The translations under genes were made by a program, and so were the position numbers. Shown piece by piece: positions 19,349 through 28,848 of a stretch of 64,000 bases of DNA. The DNA lies in assembly GCF_001307155.1 (NCBI RefSeq), contig NZ_CP012830.1:186001-250000 (forward strand), read 5' to 3'. Each line of letters starts with the position of its first letter. Position 1 is the stretch's first letter. The notes beneath the pieces were generated by a model, which worked only from the letters and a program-made list of their open reading frames with translations, was not told where the DNA came from and did no database searches. The stretch is from Pseudomonas fluorescens (GTDB taxonomy: Bacteria; Pseudomonadota; Gammaproteobacteria; Pseudomonadales; Pseudomonadaceae).

Positions 19349-20242
19349 TCAACCCTTTTTCTGGGCAAACAACGCATCGAGCTTCTGCTCGAAGGTGTGG
19401 TAATCGATGCGATCGTAAAGCTCCATGCGGGTCTGCATGGTGTCGATGACGTTCTGTTGCGTACCGTCGCGACGGATCGCGGTGTAGACGTTTTCCGCTG
19501 CTTTGTTCATCGCGCGAAAGGCCGACAGCGGGTACAGCACCAGCGACACATCGGCGGCTTTCAGCTGTTCGGTGGTGTACAGCGGCGTGGCGCCGAACTC
19601 GGTGATGTTGGCCAGGATTGGCGCTTTGACGCGGCTGGCGAACAGCTTGTACATGTCCAGTTCGGTGATAGCTTCCGGGAACACCATGTCGGCGCCGGCC
19701 TCGATGCACGCCGCGGCGCGATCCAGTGCCGACTCCAGACCTTCCACCGCCAGGGCGTCGGTGCGGGCCATGATCACGAAGCTGTCATCGGTGCGCGCAT
19801 CGACTGCCGCCTTGATCCGGTCGACCATTTCCTGCTGGGAAACGATCTCTTTATTCGGGCGGTGACCGCAGCGCTTGGCGCCGACCTGGTCTTCGATGTG
19901 AATCGCTGCCGCACCGAACTTGATCATCGACTTCACGGTGCGCGCGACGTTGAATGCCGAGGAACCAAAACCGGTGTCCACGTCCACCAACAGCGGCAGG
20001 TCGCAGACATCGGTGATCCGGCGTACGTCGGTCAACACGTCATCGAGCCCGGTAATCCCCAGGTCCGGCACACCGAGAGAACCGGCAGCGACCCCGCCAC
20101 CGGACAGATAAATAGCCTTGAAACCGGCGCGCTTGGCCAGCAGCGCATGGTTGGCGTTGATCGTGCCGACCACTTGCAAAGGATGCTCGCTGGCAACCGC
20201 ATCGCGGAAACGCTGGCCTGGTGTGCTCTTGTTCGAACTCAT
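19349..20242 (-). CDS. prpB: 2-methylisocitrate lyase
   Basis: Cleaves 2-methylisocitrate to pyruvate and succinate, the last step of the methylcitrate cycle. Isocitrate lyase/PEP mutase fold, 297 residues. Seen: [40 protein letters not shown] (Mg-binding Asp), the catalytic loop with [13 protein letters not shown] (K-R-C-G-H), and [18 protein letters not shown]. Its ATG overlaps the stop of the upstream GntR-family gene by 4 bp (ATGA), so regulator and enzyme are translationally coupled and co-transcribed. Confidence 0.97.
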   Translation of the reverse strand: MSSNKSTPGQRFRDAVASEHPLQVVGTINANHALLAKRAGFKAIYLSGGGVAAGSLGVPDLGITGLDDVLTDVRRITDVCDLPLLVDVDTGFGSSAFNVARTVKSMIKFGAAAIHIEDQVGAKRCGHRPNKEIVSQQEMVDRIKAAVDARTDDSFVIMARTDALAVEGLESALDRAAACIEAGADMVFPEAITELDMYKLFASRVKAPILANITEFGATPLYTTEQLKAADVSLVLYPLSAFRAMNKAAENVYTAIRRDGTQQNVIDTMQTRMELYDRIDYHTFEQKLDALFAQKKG

Positions 20243-20961
20243 GACTCACCTCGTGGAGTGGCTGTCTGATGGGCTCCGTCCTGATAGTGACGGGCGATAT
20301 TGCGTTTTGAAGCGCCGATGTGACGACGCATCAACAACTCGGCCAATTCACCGTCACGGTCGGCGATGGCATCGAGAATCCGGTGGTGCTCGGCAAACGC
20401 CTGGCGCGGCCGATTGGGCGTGGCGGAAAACTGGATGCGGTACATGCGCACCAGCTGATACAGCTCGCCGCAGAGCATTTGCGTCAGCGTGCGGTTGCCG
20501 CTGCCTTGAATGATTCGGTAGTGAAAGTCGAAATCGCCTTCCTGCTGGTAATAGCCGACGCCTGCCTGAAACGCCGCATCACGCTCATGGGTTTCCAGCA
20601 CCTGACGCAACTCGTCGATTTCTTCGGTGGTCATGCGCTCGGCGGCCAGACGACAGGCCATGCCTTCCAGGGACTCGCGAATTTCGTAGAGCTCAAGCAG
20701 TTCGGCGTGACTCAGCGACACCACCCTCGCCCCTACGTGCGGGACGCGGACCAGCAGGCGCTGACCTTCGAGACGATGGATCGCCTCACGCAACGGCCCA
20801 CGGCTGATGCCGTAAGTGCGCGCCAGTTCAGGCTCGGAAATCTTGCTGCCCGGGGCGATCTCGCCTTTGACGATGGCCGCCTGAATGCGTCGGAAGACGT
20901 TTTCGGAAAGGGTTTCCGAATCGTCTGACGCCATCACCGGGGGATCAAGTTGATCCAGCAT
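20239..20961 (-). CDS. GntR-family (FCD domain) regulator of the prp operon
   Basis: Transcription factor, 240 residues. Seen: an N-terminal winged helix ([40 protein letters not shown]) and a C-terminal all-helical FCD ligand domain ([40 protein letters not shown] with metal-ligand-type D and H). It is the first gene of the methylcitrate operon, overlapping prpB by 4 bp. By position it should sense a methylcitrate-cycle intermediate. It is not the sigma54-type PrpR of enterobacteria. A partial operator copy lies on its start codon, suggesting autoregulation. Confidence 0.9.
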   Translation of the reverse strand: MLDQLDPPVMASDDSETLSENVFRRIQAAIVKGEIAPGSKISEPELARTYGISRGPLREAIHRLEGQRLLVRVPHVGARVVSLSHAELLELYEIRESLEGMACRLAAERMTTEEIDELRQVLETHERDAAFQAGVGYYQQEGDFDFHYRIIQGSGNRTLTQMLCGELYQLVRMYRIQFSATPNRPRQAFAEHHRILDAIADRDGELAELLMRRHIGASKRNIARHYQDGAHQTATPRGES

Positions 20962-20971
20962 ATTGTCGACA
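20962..20971. promoter_or_regulatory. Partial copy of the prp operator at the regulator start
   Basis: ATTGTCGACA matches 10 of 12 bases of the perfect palindrome at 21035-21046 and directly abuts the ATG of the GntR-family gene. Binding here would block its own transcription or translation initiation. Inferred. Confidence 0.5.
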
Positions 20972-21034
20972 CCTCATAAGCCAATGCGCCAAAAACTAAC
21001 CAATATCGCGCAACCAGTCAAAGGAAAAAGAACT

Positions 21035-21046
21035 ATTGTCGACAAT
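21035..21046. promoter_or_regulatory. Candidate operator of the prp GntR-family regulator
   Basis: Perfect 12-bp palindrome ATTGTCGACAAT 74 bp upstream of the regulator start, in the 270-bp divergent region shared with rloA. Short palindromes of this shape are typical of FCD-type GntR regulators. Confidence 0.65.
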
Positions 21047-21231
21047 CGTCTAATAAACGCCTTAAGTAAAACCTAAGTAAAGGACTGACCCGCGGCTGGC
21101 GCCATAAAACCACCGTGCTAGAATGCCGCCCGCATTTGTCTGTCATCTTTTTATGGCAGGCACTAGAAGGAGCTTGTGCAGCAATGCCAGTCGCCTTGAA
21201 CTGAAGAACGGACGGCGCCGCGCCAGGATCT

Positions 21232-21771
21232 ATGAGACTCAAGCCCTTCACCCTGTTGATCTGTCTACTCCTCTGCCTGCCAGGTCTCGCTATCGCGGGT
21301 GAAAAGACTGTGTACGGTCTCAACGAATACGCGCAGTTGGCAGGAATCGACCTGGAAGTCGCGGCCAAACTCGACACGGGGGCCAAAACCGCCTCCCTCA
21401 GTGCCCGTGATATCAAGCGCTTCAAACGCAATGGCGAATCGTGGGTGCGCTTTTATCTGGCCATCGACACCGCCCACTCGCACCCGATCGAGCGCCCATT
21501 GGCACGCGTCAGCAAAATCAAACGCCGCGCTGGCGACTTCGATCCCGAGGAAGGCAAGCAGTACACCGCTCGCCCGGTGATCGAGCTGGATATCTGCATG
21601 GGCACGGCGTTGCGCAGCATAGAAGTGAACCTGACCGACCGAAGTGCATTCCAATTCCCGCTCTTGATCGGTTCCGAAGCCTTGAAACGCTTTGATGCGC
21701 TGGTCGACCCGAGTCTTAAATACGCTGCTGGCAAACCCGCCTGCGCCATCGACGCTCATACCGCAGAGTAA
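21232..21771 (+). CDS. Retropepsin-like periplasmic peptidase (RloA type, Zn_protease/DUF785 family)
   Basis: 179 residues with a signal peptide (MRLKPFTLLICLLLCLPGLA). The mature part belongs to the family once called ATP-dependent zinc protease, now regarded as retropepsin-like. The diagnostic D-T-G motif is visible in AKLDTGAKTASLSA, and LIGSEALKRFDALVDPS closes the domain. It is the first gene of a three-gene operon (peptidase, inactive transglutaminase membrane protein, ATP-grasp ligase) overlapping the next start by 1 bp. This operon is called rloABC in some Pseudomonas annotations and is linked to osmotic stress tolerance. Substrate not known. Confidence 0.88.
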   Translation: MRLKPFTLLICLLLCLPGLAIAGEKTVYGLNEYAQLAGIDLEVAAKLDTGAKTASLSARDIKRFKRNGESWVRFYLAIDTAHSHPIERPLARVSKIKRRAGDFDPEEGKQYTARPVIELDICMGTALRSIEVNLTDRSAFQFPLLIGSEALKRFDALVDPSLKYAAGKPACAIDAHTAE

Positions 21772-23309
21772 TGCCCATGCGCTCCCTTACCCTCCACCTG
21801 AAAATCCTGATCACCCTATTGGTGGTGCTGGGCCTTTCGGTCACGGCCTATCAGATTTTCGTGCTGGGCATTCCGGTGACCGAAGACGCCACCGACGACT
21901 TGTGGAACATCGACGCCAAGGTCGAGTTCGTCGCCAGTGCCAAGGACCCGGTCAAGATCCAGATGTTCGTGCCACCGCTGAGTCGCGACTACGTCAGCCT
22001 CAATGAAAGCTTTATCTCCAACAACTATGGCGTTGCGGTGAACCGCGTCGACGGCAACCGCAAGGTCACCTGGTCGGCACGCCGGGCCAAGGGCAACCAG
22101 ACGCTTTACTACCGCCTGGTGCTGACCAAGCGCTACACCGGTGAAAAATCCAAAGTCAAAGGCCCGACCTTCCGCGACAGCATCGCCGTCGAAGGCCCGG
22201 AGAAAGTCGCCGCCGACGCCCTGCTCGCGCCGATTCGCCAGCACTCGGCAGACGTCGAGACCTTCATCGGCGAAGCGATCAAACGCGTCAACAATTCCAA
22301 TGACGACAATGCAAAACTGCTGCTGGCCGGCGATCCGTCACCAGCGCACAAAGCGAAAATCGTCGAACTGCTGCTGTCCATCGCCCACGTACCGTTGGAA
22401 AAGGTCCACACCATCCGCCTGGTCGCCGATCAGCCGCAAACCCCGGAGCTCTGGCTGCGTAGCTTCAACGGCACTGACTGGCTGTACTTCAACCCGGAAA
22501 CCGGCGAGCAAGGCCTGCCCACCGATCGCCTGCTGTGGTGGACCGGCGATGACAACCTGATCACCGTCGAGGGCGGCAAGAAGGCCAACGTCACCTTCAG
22601 CCTGAACAACAGCGAAATGAACGCCATTCGCCTGGCCAAGCTGACCGACGAAAATACCGACGCCAGCTTCCTCGATTACTCGCTGTACGGCTTGCCGCTG
22701 CAAACCCAGCAAACCTTCATGATCATGGTGATGATCCCGATCGGCGTGCTGGTTATCCTGATCCTGCGCAACCTGATCGGCTTGCAGACCCTCGGCACCT
22801 TTACCCCGGTGCTGGTTGCCCTGGCCTTTCGCGAAACCGGGTTGGGTTTCGGCATTACGCTGTTTACAGTGATCACGGCACTGGGGCTTTCGTTGCGCTC
22901 CTACCTTGAGCACCTGAAGCTGCAAATGCTCCCGAGGCTGTCGGTGGTGCTGACCTTCGTTGTGGTGCTGATTGCCGCCATCAGCCTGTTCAGCCATAAA
23001 CTGGGGCTGGAGCGCGGGCTGTCGGTAGCGCTGTTCCCGATGGTGATCCTGACCATGACCATCGAACGCCTGTCGATCACCTGGGAAGAACGTGGCGCCG
23101 GGCATGCGCTGAAAGTCGCGATTGGTACGCTGTTCGCCGCCTCTCTGGGACACCTGATCATGAGCATTCCGGAACTGGTTTATTTTGTGTTCACCTTCCC
23201 GGCGATCCTGTTGATCCTGGTGGGCTTCATGCTGGCCATGGGTCGCTATCGCGGCTACCGCCTGACCGAGCTGATGCGCTTCAAAGCCTTCGTCAAGGCC
23301 GATTCGTAA
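21771..23309 (+). CDS. Inactive transglutaminase fused to a 7-TM domain (RloB type)
   Basis: 512-residue inner-membrane protein. Seen: one N-terminal TM helix (LKILITLLVVLGLSVTAYQI), a large periplasmic transglutaminase-like domain up to about residue 285 (FIGEAIKRVNNSNDDNAKLL, WLRSFNGTDWLYFNPETGEQ) in which I see no catalytic Cys, and about seven hydrophobic segments in the C-terminal 200 residues (MIMVMIPIGVLVILILRNLI onward). The start overlaps the upstream stop (TAATG), and its own stop overlaps the next ATG, so the three genes are tightly coupled. An alternative start at 21777 (MRSLTLHL) is possible. Confidence 0.88.
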   Translation: MPMRSLTLHLKILITLLVVLGLSVTAYQIFVLGIPVTEDATDDLWNIDAKVEFVASAKDPVKIQMFVPPLSRDYVSLNESFISNNYGVAVNRVDGNRKVTWSARRAKGNQTLYYRLVLTKRYTGEKSKVKGPTFRDSIAVEGPEKVAADALLAPIRQHSADVETFIGEAIKRVNNSNDDNAKLLLAGDPSPAHKAKIVELLLSIAHVPLEKVHTIRLVADQPQTPELWLRSFNGTDWLYFNPETGEQGLPTDRLLWWTGDDNLITVEGGKKANVTFSLNNSEMNAIRLAKLTDENTDASFLDYSLYGLPLQTQQTFMIMVMIPIGVLVILILRNLIGLQTLGTFTPVLVALAFRETGLGFGITLFTVITALGLSLRSYLEHLKLQMLPRLSVVLTFVVVLIAAISLFSHKLGLERGLSVALFPMVILTMTIERLSITWEERGAGHALKVAIGTLFAASLGHLIMSIPELVYFVFTFPAILLILVGFMLAMGRYRGYRLTELMRFKAFVKADS

Positions 23310-24295
23310 TGTTCGGTTTCTGGAAGACCTGGAAGGCCCTGCACGCCCAAGGCATCATGGGCATCAATCGGCGCAACGCTGACTACGTACTCAAGTACAA
23401 CAAGCGCAGCCTGTACCCGATTGTCGATGACAAGATCATCACCAAGGAACGCGCAATCAAGGCCGGCATTCACGTGCCGGAAATGTACGGCGTGATCTCC
23501 ACCGAGAAAGAAATCGAAAAGCTTGGCGAGATCATCGGCAACCATAGCGACTTCGTGATCAAACCGGCACAGGGTGCCGGCGGTGACGGCATCCTGGTGA
23601 TCGCCGACCGCTTCGAAGGCCAGTACCGCACGGTTTCCGGAAGGATCATCAGCCATGAAGAAATCGAGCACCAGATCTCCAGCATTCTGACCGGCCTGTA
23701 TTCCCTGGGCGGCCACCGCGACCGCGCACTGATCGAATACCGGGTAATTCCCGACCAGATCTTCAAAAGCATCAGTTATGAAGGCGTGCCGGACATCCGC
23801 ATCATCGTGCTGATGGGCTACCCGGTGATGGCCATGCTGCGTTTGCCCACCCGGCAATCCAGCGGCAAGGCCAACCTGCACCAGGGCGCTATCGGCGTCG
23901 GTGTCGACCTGGCCACCGGCATGACCTTGCGCGGCACCTGGCTGAACAAATTCATTCTCAAACACCCGGACACCACCAACGCGGTAGATGGCGTGCAACT
24001 GCCCTACTGGGACGGTTTCATGAAACTCGCCGCCAGCTGTTATGAGCTGTGTGGCCTGGGCTACATCGGTGTCGACATGGTGTTGGACCAGGAAAAAGGT
24101 CCGCTGATTCTCGAACTCAACGCACGGCCCGGGCTGAACATTCAGATCGCCAATGATTGCGGGTTGACCACGCGCACTCATGCAGTCGAGGCACACCTGG
24201 AAGAGCTGAAAGCCAGAGGGATTACCGAAACACCGCAAGAGCGCGTGGAGTTTGTTCAGCACATGTTCGGGAATATCCCCTCGGCCGAAGGCTAA
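23309..24295 (+). CDS. Alpha-L-glutamate ligase-like ATP-grasp protein (RloC type)
   Basis: 328 residues of the RimK-like ATP-grasp superfamily. Seen: NRRNADYVLKYNKRSLYPIV, the lysine and glycine-rich loop VIKPAQGAGGDGILVIADR, and the metal/ATP site GPLILELNARPGLNIQIAND. It should ligate an amino acid or peptide to a carboxylate, but the acceptor is unknown. It is the last gene of the rlo-type operon, starting with a 1-bp overlap, and is followed by a REPIN. Cytoplasmic; no signal peptide. Confidence 0.88.
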   Translation: MFGFWKTWKALHAQGIMGINRRNADYVLKYNKRSLYPIVDDKIITKERAIKAGIHVPEMYGVISTEKEIEKLGEIIGNHSDFVIKPAQGAGGDGILVIADRFEGQYRTVSGRIISHEEIEHQISSILTGLYSLGGHRDRALIEYRVIPDQIFKSISYEGVPDIRIIVLMGYPVMAMLRLPTRQSSGKANLHQGAIGVGVDLATGMTLRGTWLNKFILKHPDTTNAVDGVQLPYWDGFMKLAASCYELCGLGYIGVDMVLDQEKGPLILELNARPGLNIQIANDCGLTTRTHAVEAHLEELKARGITETPQERVEFVQHMFGNIPSAEG

Positions 24296-24300
24296 GCCTT

Positions 24301-24446
24301 TGTGGCGAGGGAGCTTGCTCCCGCTGGGGCGCGAAGCGGCCCTAAAACCCGACAACACAACCTTACAAGCAGAACACATGTGCCGATTTTACGACTGCTT
24401 CGCCCGAGCGCGGACCGCCCCAGCGGGAGCAAACTCCCTCGCCACA
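24301..24446. repeat. REPIN downstream of the rlo-type operon
   Basis: Inverted arms: TGTGGCGAGGGAGCTTGCTC.. at 24301-24329 and its near complement at 24418-24446. The spacer contains TTACGACTGCTTCGCCCGAG, shared with the REPIN at 25913-26056. With flanks, 24296-24557 holds no gene. Confidence 0.9.
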
Positions 24447-24557
24447 GGGTTTGTGCAGTCGCACATGATGTATCTCTTCCCGACATCCCCTCTAGGAGCA
24501 AATCCCGCAGAGGACTACAATCGCCACCCCCGCCTCGATGGCTGATCTGCCCCGCTC

Positions 24558-25901
24558 ATGTTGACCTGCTCCGTATACCCGCTTCCCTATCGCGCCAACC
24601 CCGCCGAGTATTTCGCGGCGATTCGCCATGCCCCGGGCAGCGTACTGCTCGACAGTGGCCGACCGAGTGCCGAGCGCGGACGCTATGACGTGCTCAGCGC
24701 CTGGCCAGTGGCAACACTGGCGGTTTCGCCTGACGAAAGTGGCGGCGCATTCCTGCAACGCCTGCGCGACACGCTGGCCCGGCTCGGCAATGCAGCGATC
24801 CCTGCCCCCTACGAATTACCCTTCGCCGGTGGCTTGATCGGCTACCTCAGTTACGATTTCGGCCGTCACCTGGAGGCCCTGCCCTCCCAGGCTCACGATG
24901 ACCTGCAACTGCCCGACGCGCGCTTCGGCCTGTATGACTGGGCGATGATCAGCGATCACCTGACCGGCAGCAGTCAGTTGGTGTTCCATCCCAACCTGAT
25001 CGAATCCGAGCGCCAGCGCCTGATCGAACTGTTCAGCCAGCCCGCGGCTGCAGCGACCGCACCGTTCACCCTGAGCGGCGCCATGAGCCCCGACCTCAGC
25101 GCCAGCGACTATCAGCAGGCGTTCGTGCGTATCCAGCAGTACATCCAGGCCGGCGACTGCTATCAGGTCAACTTCGCACAACGCTTTCGCGCACAATGCC
25201 AAGGCGATCCGTGGACCGCGTATTGCGCGCTACGGGCAGCTTGCCCAACACCGTTCTCTGGCTTCCAGAGCCTGCCCGACGGCGGCGCGGTGCTGAGCCT
25301 GTCGCCAGAGCGTTTCGTCAAAGTCAGCGAAGGCCACGTAGAAACCCGTCCGATCAAAGGCACCCGTCCGCGCGGCCAGAACGCTGCCGAAGACGCGGCC
25401 AACGCTGCCGAACTGTTGGCCAGCCCCAAGGATCGCGCGGAAAACCTGATGATCGTCGACCTGTTGCGCAACGATCTGGGCCGCACTTGCCGCATTGGCT
25501 CGGTGCGCGTGCCCGAGTTGTTCAGCCTGGAAAGTTACCCCAACGTGCATCACCTGGTGAGCAGCGTCACTGGCGAATTGGCTGACAACAAAGACGCCCT
25601 CGACCTGATCGCCGGCAGCTTCCCCGGTGGCTCGATCACTGGCGCACCGAAAATCCGCGCCATGCAAATCATCGACGAGCTGGAACCAACCCGCCGTGGT
25701 TTGTACTGCGGTTCGTTACTGTATCTGGACGTACGCGGGGAAATGGACAGCTCGATCGCCATCCGTAGCTTGCTGGTCAAGGATGGCCAGGTCTGCTGCT
25801 GGGGCGGCGGCGGGATCGTCGCCGATTCGGACTGGCAGGCCGAATATCAGGAGTCCATCACCAAGGTGAAGGTGTTGCTCGAAACCCTGCAAGGCCTCTG
25901 A
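24558..25901 (+). CDS. pabB: Aminodeoxychorismate synthase component I
   Basis: Chorismate-binding enzyme that makes 4-amino-4-deoxychorismate with ammonia from PabA, for folate synthesis. 447 residues. Seen: N-terminal anthranilate-synthase-I domain (GGLIGYLSYDFGRHLEAL), then QAGDCYQVNFAQRF, SLSPERFVKVSEGHVETRPI with the chorismate site KGTRPRG, RAENLMIVDLLRNDLGR, and FPGGSITGAPKIRAMQIIDE. The PIKGT motif, with a lysine where anthranilate synthase has alanine, distinguishes PabB from TrpE. Flanked by REPINs on both sides, as in a single-gene transcript. Confidence 0.95.
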   Translation: MLTCSVYPLPYRANPAEYFAAIRHAPGSVLLDSGRPSAERGRYDVLSAWPVATLAVSPDESGGAFLQRLRDTLARLGNAAIPAPYELPFAGGLIGYLSYDFGRHLEALPSQAHDDLQLPDARFGLYDWAMISDHLTGSSQLVFHPNLIESERQRLIELFSQPAAAATAPFTLSGAMSPDLSASDYQQAFVRIQQYIQAGDCYQVNFAQRFRAQCQGDPWTAYCALRAACPTPFSGFQSLPDGGAVLSLSPERFVKVSEGHVETRPIKGTRPRGQNAAEDAANAAELLASPKDRAENLMIVDLLRNDLGRTCRIGSVRVPELFSLESYPNVHHLVSSVTGELADNKDALDLIAGSFPGGSITGAPKIRAMQIIDELEPTRRGLYCGSLLYLDVRGEMDSSIAIRSLLVKDGQVCCWGGGGIVADSDWQAEYQESITKVKVLLETLQGL

Positions 25902-25912
25902 TGCATGGCTGT

Positions 25913-26056
25913 TGTGGCGAGGGAGCTTGCTCCCGCTGGGGAGCGGAGCGCCCCCAAAACCTGACGCCGCGAATCTTCAGAAAGTTCGCGTGTACTGGTT
26001 TACGACTGCTACGCCCGAGCGCGGACCGGCCGGCGGGGGCAAGCCCCCTCGCCACA
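25913..26056. repeat. REPIN between pabB and thrH
   Basis: Left arm TGTGGCGAGGGAGCTTGCTC at 25913, right arm CGGGGGCAAGCCCCCTCGCC ending near 26056, inverted. The spacer has TTTACGACTGCTACGCCCGA, matching the REPIN at 24301. The convergent genes pabB and thrH both run into it. Confidence 0.9.
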
Positions 26057-26071
26057 GTTCCTCGGCGTCCT

Positions 26072-26689
26072 TTACAGGCTCAGCTCACGGTTTGAAGCTT
26101 TGAGAAATTCCTGCTTCAACTCGGCAAAGCTGTGCACCGCCGGGAACTGCGGGAACTCGCGGATCACGTTGTCTGGTGCGTGGAACAGGATTCCGGCGTC
26201 CGCCTCGCCCAGCATGCTGGTGTCGTTGTACGAATCACCGGCGGCGATCACCCGATAGTAAAGGCTCTTGAAGGACAATACCGACTGACGCTTGGGATCT
26301 TTCTGACGCAGTTGATAGCCCGTCACCCGCCCGGTGTCATCCGTAATCAGACGATGGCAGAGCAAGGTCGGGAAGCCCAGTTGACGCATCAGCGGCTGGG
26401 AAAACTCGTAGAACGTGTCAGAAAGAATCACCACCTGGAAGCGCTCGCGCAGCCAGTTGACGAACTCGATGGCACCGTCGAGTGGCTTCAGGGTGGCGAT
26501 CACTTCCTGAATATCGGACAGCTTCAGGTCGTGCTCGTCGAGGATGCGCAGGCGCTGCTGCATCAGCACGTCGTAATCGGGAATATCCCGGGTGGTTGCC
26601 TTGAGGGATTCAATCCCGGTTTTTTCGGCAAAGGCGATCCAGATCTCCGGGACCAACACACCTTCCAGATCGAGACAGGCAATTTCCAC
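26072..26689 (-). CDS. thrH: Bifunctional phosphoserine phosphatase / homoserine phosphotransferase
   Basis: HAD-superfamily enzyme; in P. aeruginosa ThrH dephosphorylates phosphoserine and can transfer the phosphate to homoserine. 205 residues from GTG 26689 (MEIACLDLEGVLVPEIWIAF), the known length; the open frame extends to 26731 but has no support. Seen: motif I CLDLEGVLVPE (D-x-E instead of the usual D-x-D, typical of ThrH), motif II VVILSDTFYEFSQ, Lys in QKDPKRQSV, and motif IV IAAGDSYNDTSML. Divergent from cysH, matching P. aeruginosa order. Confidence 0.94.
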   Translation of the reverse strand: MEIACLDLEGVLVPEIWIAFAEKTGIESLKATTRDIPDYDVLMQQRLRILDEHDLKLSDIQEVIATLKPLDGAIEFVNWLRERFQVVILSDTFYEFSQPLMRQLGFPTLLCHRLITDDTGRVTGYQLRQKDPKRQSVLSFKSLYYRVIAAGDSYNDTSMLGEADAGILFHAPDNVIREFPQFPAVHSFAELKQEFLKASNRELSL

Positions 26690-26863
26690 AAGACACTCCC
26701 ATTTGTACTGATTATTGAGTTGAGCGAGCAAAAGGACTGCCGAACTCTAGCGAGACATACCGACCGACGCAACGCAGACGAGCGCCCCCGTTTTCTCGGG
26801 ATTTTGCTACCATCGCCACCATATAGAGCGCTTAGCGCCACCGACCTGTAGGAAACCGCCCTG

Positions 26864-27598
26864 ATGAGCCCATCGTTCGACGTCACTGAACTCGCCGCGA
26901 CCTATGCCACCAAATCCGCCCAGGACATTCTCAAACTCGCCTTTGCCGAGTTCGGGGACGACCTGTGGATCTCCTTCAGCGGCGCCGAAGACGTGGTGCT
27001 GGTGGACATGGCCTGGAAAATCAACAAGAACGTCAAGGTCTTCAGCCTCGACACCGGACGCCTGCATCCGGAAACCTATCGCTTCATCGACCAGGTGCGC
27101 GAGCACTACAAGATCGAGATCGAACTGGTCTCCCCGGACCATACAAAGCTCGAACCGTTCGTCAAAGAAAAAGGCCTGTTCAGCTTCTACAAGGATGGCC
27201 ATGGCGAATGCTGCGGCATCCGCAAGATCGAACCACTGCGCCGCAAGCTGTCCACCGTCAGCGCCTGGGCTACCGGCCAGCGCCGCGACCAGAGCCCGGG
27301 CACCCGTAGCCAGGTTGCCGTACTGGAAATCGACAGCGCGTTCTCGACGCCAGAGCGCACCCTGTACAAATTCAACCCGCTGGCACAAATGACCAGCGAA
27401 GAGATCTGGGGCTATATCCGCATGCTGGAGCTGCCATACAACAGCCTGCATGAACGTGGCTTCATCAGCATTGGCTGTGAACCGTGCACCCGCCCGGTGC
27501 TGCCAAACCAGCACGAACGTGAAGGTCGCTGGTGGTGGGAAGAAGCCACACAGAAAGAGTGCGGCTTGCACGCGGGCAACATCATCCAGAAAGCCTGA
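26864..27598 (+). CDS. cysH: Adenylyl-sulfate reductase (assimilatory APS/PAPS reductase)
   Basis: Reduces adenylyl sulfate to sulfite for cysteine synthesis. 244 residues. Seen: the PP-loop [33 protein letters not shown], and the two Cys pairs that mark the [4Fe-4S] APS-type enzyme: [14 protein letters not shown] and GCEPCTRPV. The catalytic cysteine is in the tail ECGLHAGN. Presence of the cluster cysteines indicates APS rather than PAPS as substrate. Start ATG 26864 after TAGGAAACCGCCCTG. Divergent from thrH, convergent with the LysR gene across REP repeats. Confidence 0.96.
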   Translation: MSPSFDVTELAATYATKSAQDILKLAFAEFGDDLWISFSGAEDVVLVDMAWKINKNVKVFSLDTGRLHPETYRFIDQVREHYKIEIELVSPDHTKLEPFVKEKGLFSFYKDGHGECCGIRKIEPLRRKLSTVSAWATGQRRDQSPGTRSQVAVLEIDSAFSTPERTLYKFNPLAQMTSEEIWGYIRMLELPYNSLHERGFISIGCEPCTRPVLPNQHEREGRWWWEEATQKECGLHAGNIIQKA

Positions 27599-27620
27599 TC
27601 CCCGCCCTGCGAAATCCCCC

Positions 27621-27709
27621 CTGTGGGAGCTTGCTCGCGATAGCGGTGTAACGATCAACATCAATGTTGAATGTCAGTCCGTCATCGCGGGCAAGCCTTG
27701 CTCCTACAG
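27621..27709. repeat. REPIN downstream of cysH
   Basis: Inverted arms (TGTGGGAGCTTGCTCGCGAT ... GCGGGCAAGCCTTGCTCCTA). The spacer GTAACGATCAACATCAATGT matches the REPIN in the prp operon (18019-18111) with few changes. Confidence 0.9.
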
Positions 27710-27749
27710 GTTCAGTGTCGAATACATCATTGTGGCTCGACTCGAATTC

Positions 27750-27776
27750 GTAGGAGCAAGGCTTGCCCGCGATGGC
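27750..27776. repeat. Single REP sequence
   Basis: GTAGGAGCAAGGCTTGCCCG CGATGGC, one REP without a partner arm, 40 bp after the REPIN. The LysR gene ends about 24 bp further. Confidence 0.8.
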
Positions 27777-27799
27777 AGCACCTCGGTCCTGCGCCAAGC

Positions 27800-28723
27800 T
27801 CAAACAGCGCTGAACCGCTGCGCCAATTGCTGCTCGGCAAACTGCTCGATAATGAAATCCACGAACGCCCGCGTTTTCCCCGGCAGCAGTTTGTGTTCGG
27901 CATAGTAGATCGAGATGTTGCCATCATCGACGTACCACTCCGCAAGCACGCGCTGCAAAGTGCCGGCATTCAGGTAGCCAACCGCAAACGGCATGCTCAC
28001 CAGCGCAATCCCCAAGCCTTGCGCCGCAGTGGCGCAAGCCGCTTCGGAGTCACTCATGGTCATCCGCGCCTTGAGGCTCAGCGGGCTGTGTTCCTGACGA
28101 CGGCTGGTCAATTGCCAGGAACGCACGCGACCGGTCTGCGGTGAACGAATCAGAATCCCGTCGCAGTCACTTAAATCATCCGGCTCACGAATCGCCTCGC
28201 GCTGCGCCAGATAATCCCTGGATGCCACCAACACCCGGTGAGCCGGCGTCAGCTTGCGCGCCACTACCCCTGGCGGCAGTTCAAAACCGCCACCAATCGC
28301 TGCGTCGAAGCCTTGGCCGATCAAATCGACCTGGCGGTTATCAAAATGCCAATCCGGATTGATCGCCGGAAAACGCCGCAGAAACTCACCCAGCAGCGGC
28401 ACGATGTACAGCCGTCCAAACACCGTGCCCATGCTGACTTTCAGCGTCCCGGCCGGACGCCCTTCAGCGCTGGCCAGATTGGCCATGGCATTTTGAATGG
28501 TGTGCAGACTGGCACTGACTTCGCCGAGAAACAACTGACCGGCTTCGGTCAACGTCAGGCTGCGCGTGCTGCGCTGAAACAGCCGAACGCCCAGGCGCGC
28601 CTCAAGTTTGGCGACACTTTTGCCTACCGCTGCGGGGGTCAGGCTCAAGCGCCGCGCGGCTTCGGCGAAGCTGCCGACCTCGGCGCTGCGCACGAAGCAT
28701 TCGATACTGCTGAAGGTTTCCAT
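27800..28723 (-). CDS. LysR-family transcriptional regulator
   Basis: 307 residues from ATG 28723 (METFSSIECFVRSAEVGSFA); a GTG at 28732 is possible. Seen: N-terminal HTH (AARRLSLTPAAVGKSVAKLE, LGVRLFQRSTRSLTLTEAGQ) and a periplasmic-binding-like effector domain (GTLKVSMGTVFGRLYIVPLL). The sequence is of the CrgA/DhcR-like subgroup. It is divergent from the SDR gene 125 bp away, so it most likely controls that gene. The inducer cannot be read from sequence. Confidence 0.92.
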   Translation of the reverse strand: METFSSIECFVRSAEVGSFAEAARRLSLTPAAVGKSVAKLEARLGVRLFQRSTRSLTLTEAGQLFLGEVSASLHTIQNAMANLASAEGRPAGTLKVSMGTVFGRLYIVPLLGEFLRRFPAINPDWHFDNRQVDLIGQGFDAAIGGGFELPPGVVARKLTPAHRVLVASRDYLAQREAIREPDDLSDCDGILIRSPQTGRVRSWQLTSRRQEHSPLSLKARMTMSDSEAACATAAQGLGIALVSMPFAVGYLNAGTLQRVLAEWYVDDGNISIYYAEHKLLPGKTRAFVDFIIEQFAEQQLAQRFSAV

Positions 28724-28848
28724 GGTCGCCACTATAAACTTCTGGTTTACACAGACTATAGCAATGACCGTCTACACAGGGGGTAATCCAGTATCGATAC
28801 TAGGCTCCATCAACCGAGACATTTCGCCTCGGGACTTTGGAGATAGAC

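Noticed and set aside
18019..27776. CRISPR-like repeats
   Set aside because: The repeats are inverted REP/REPIN units at few scattered places, not direct repeats with regular unique spacers.
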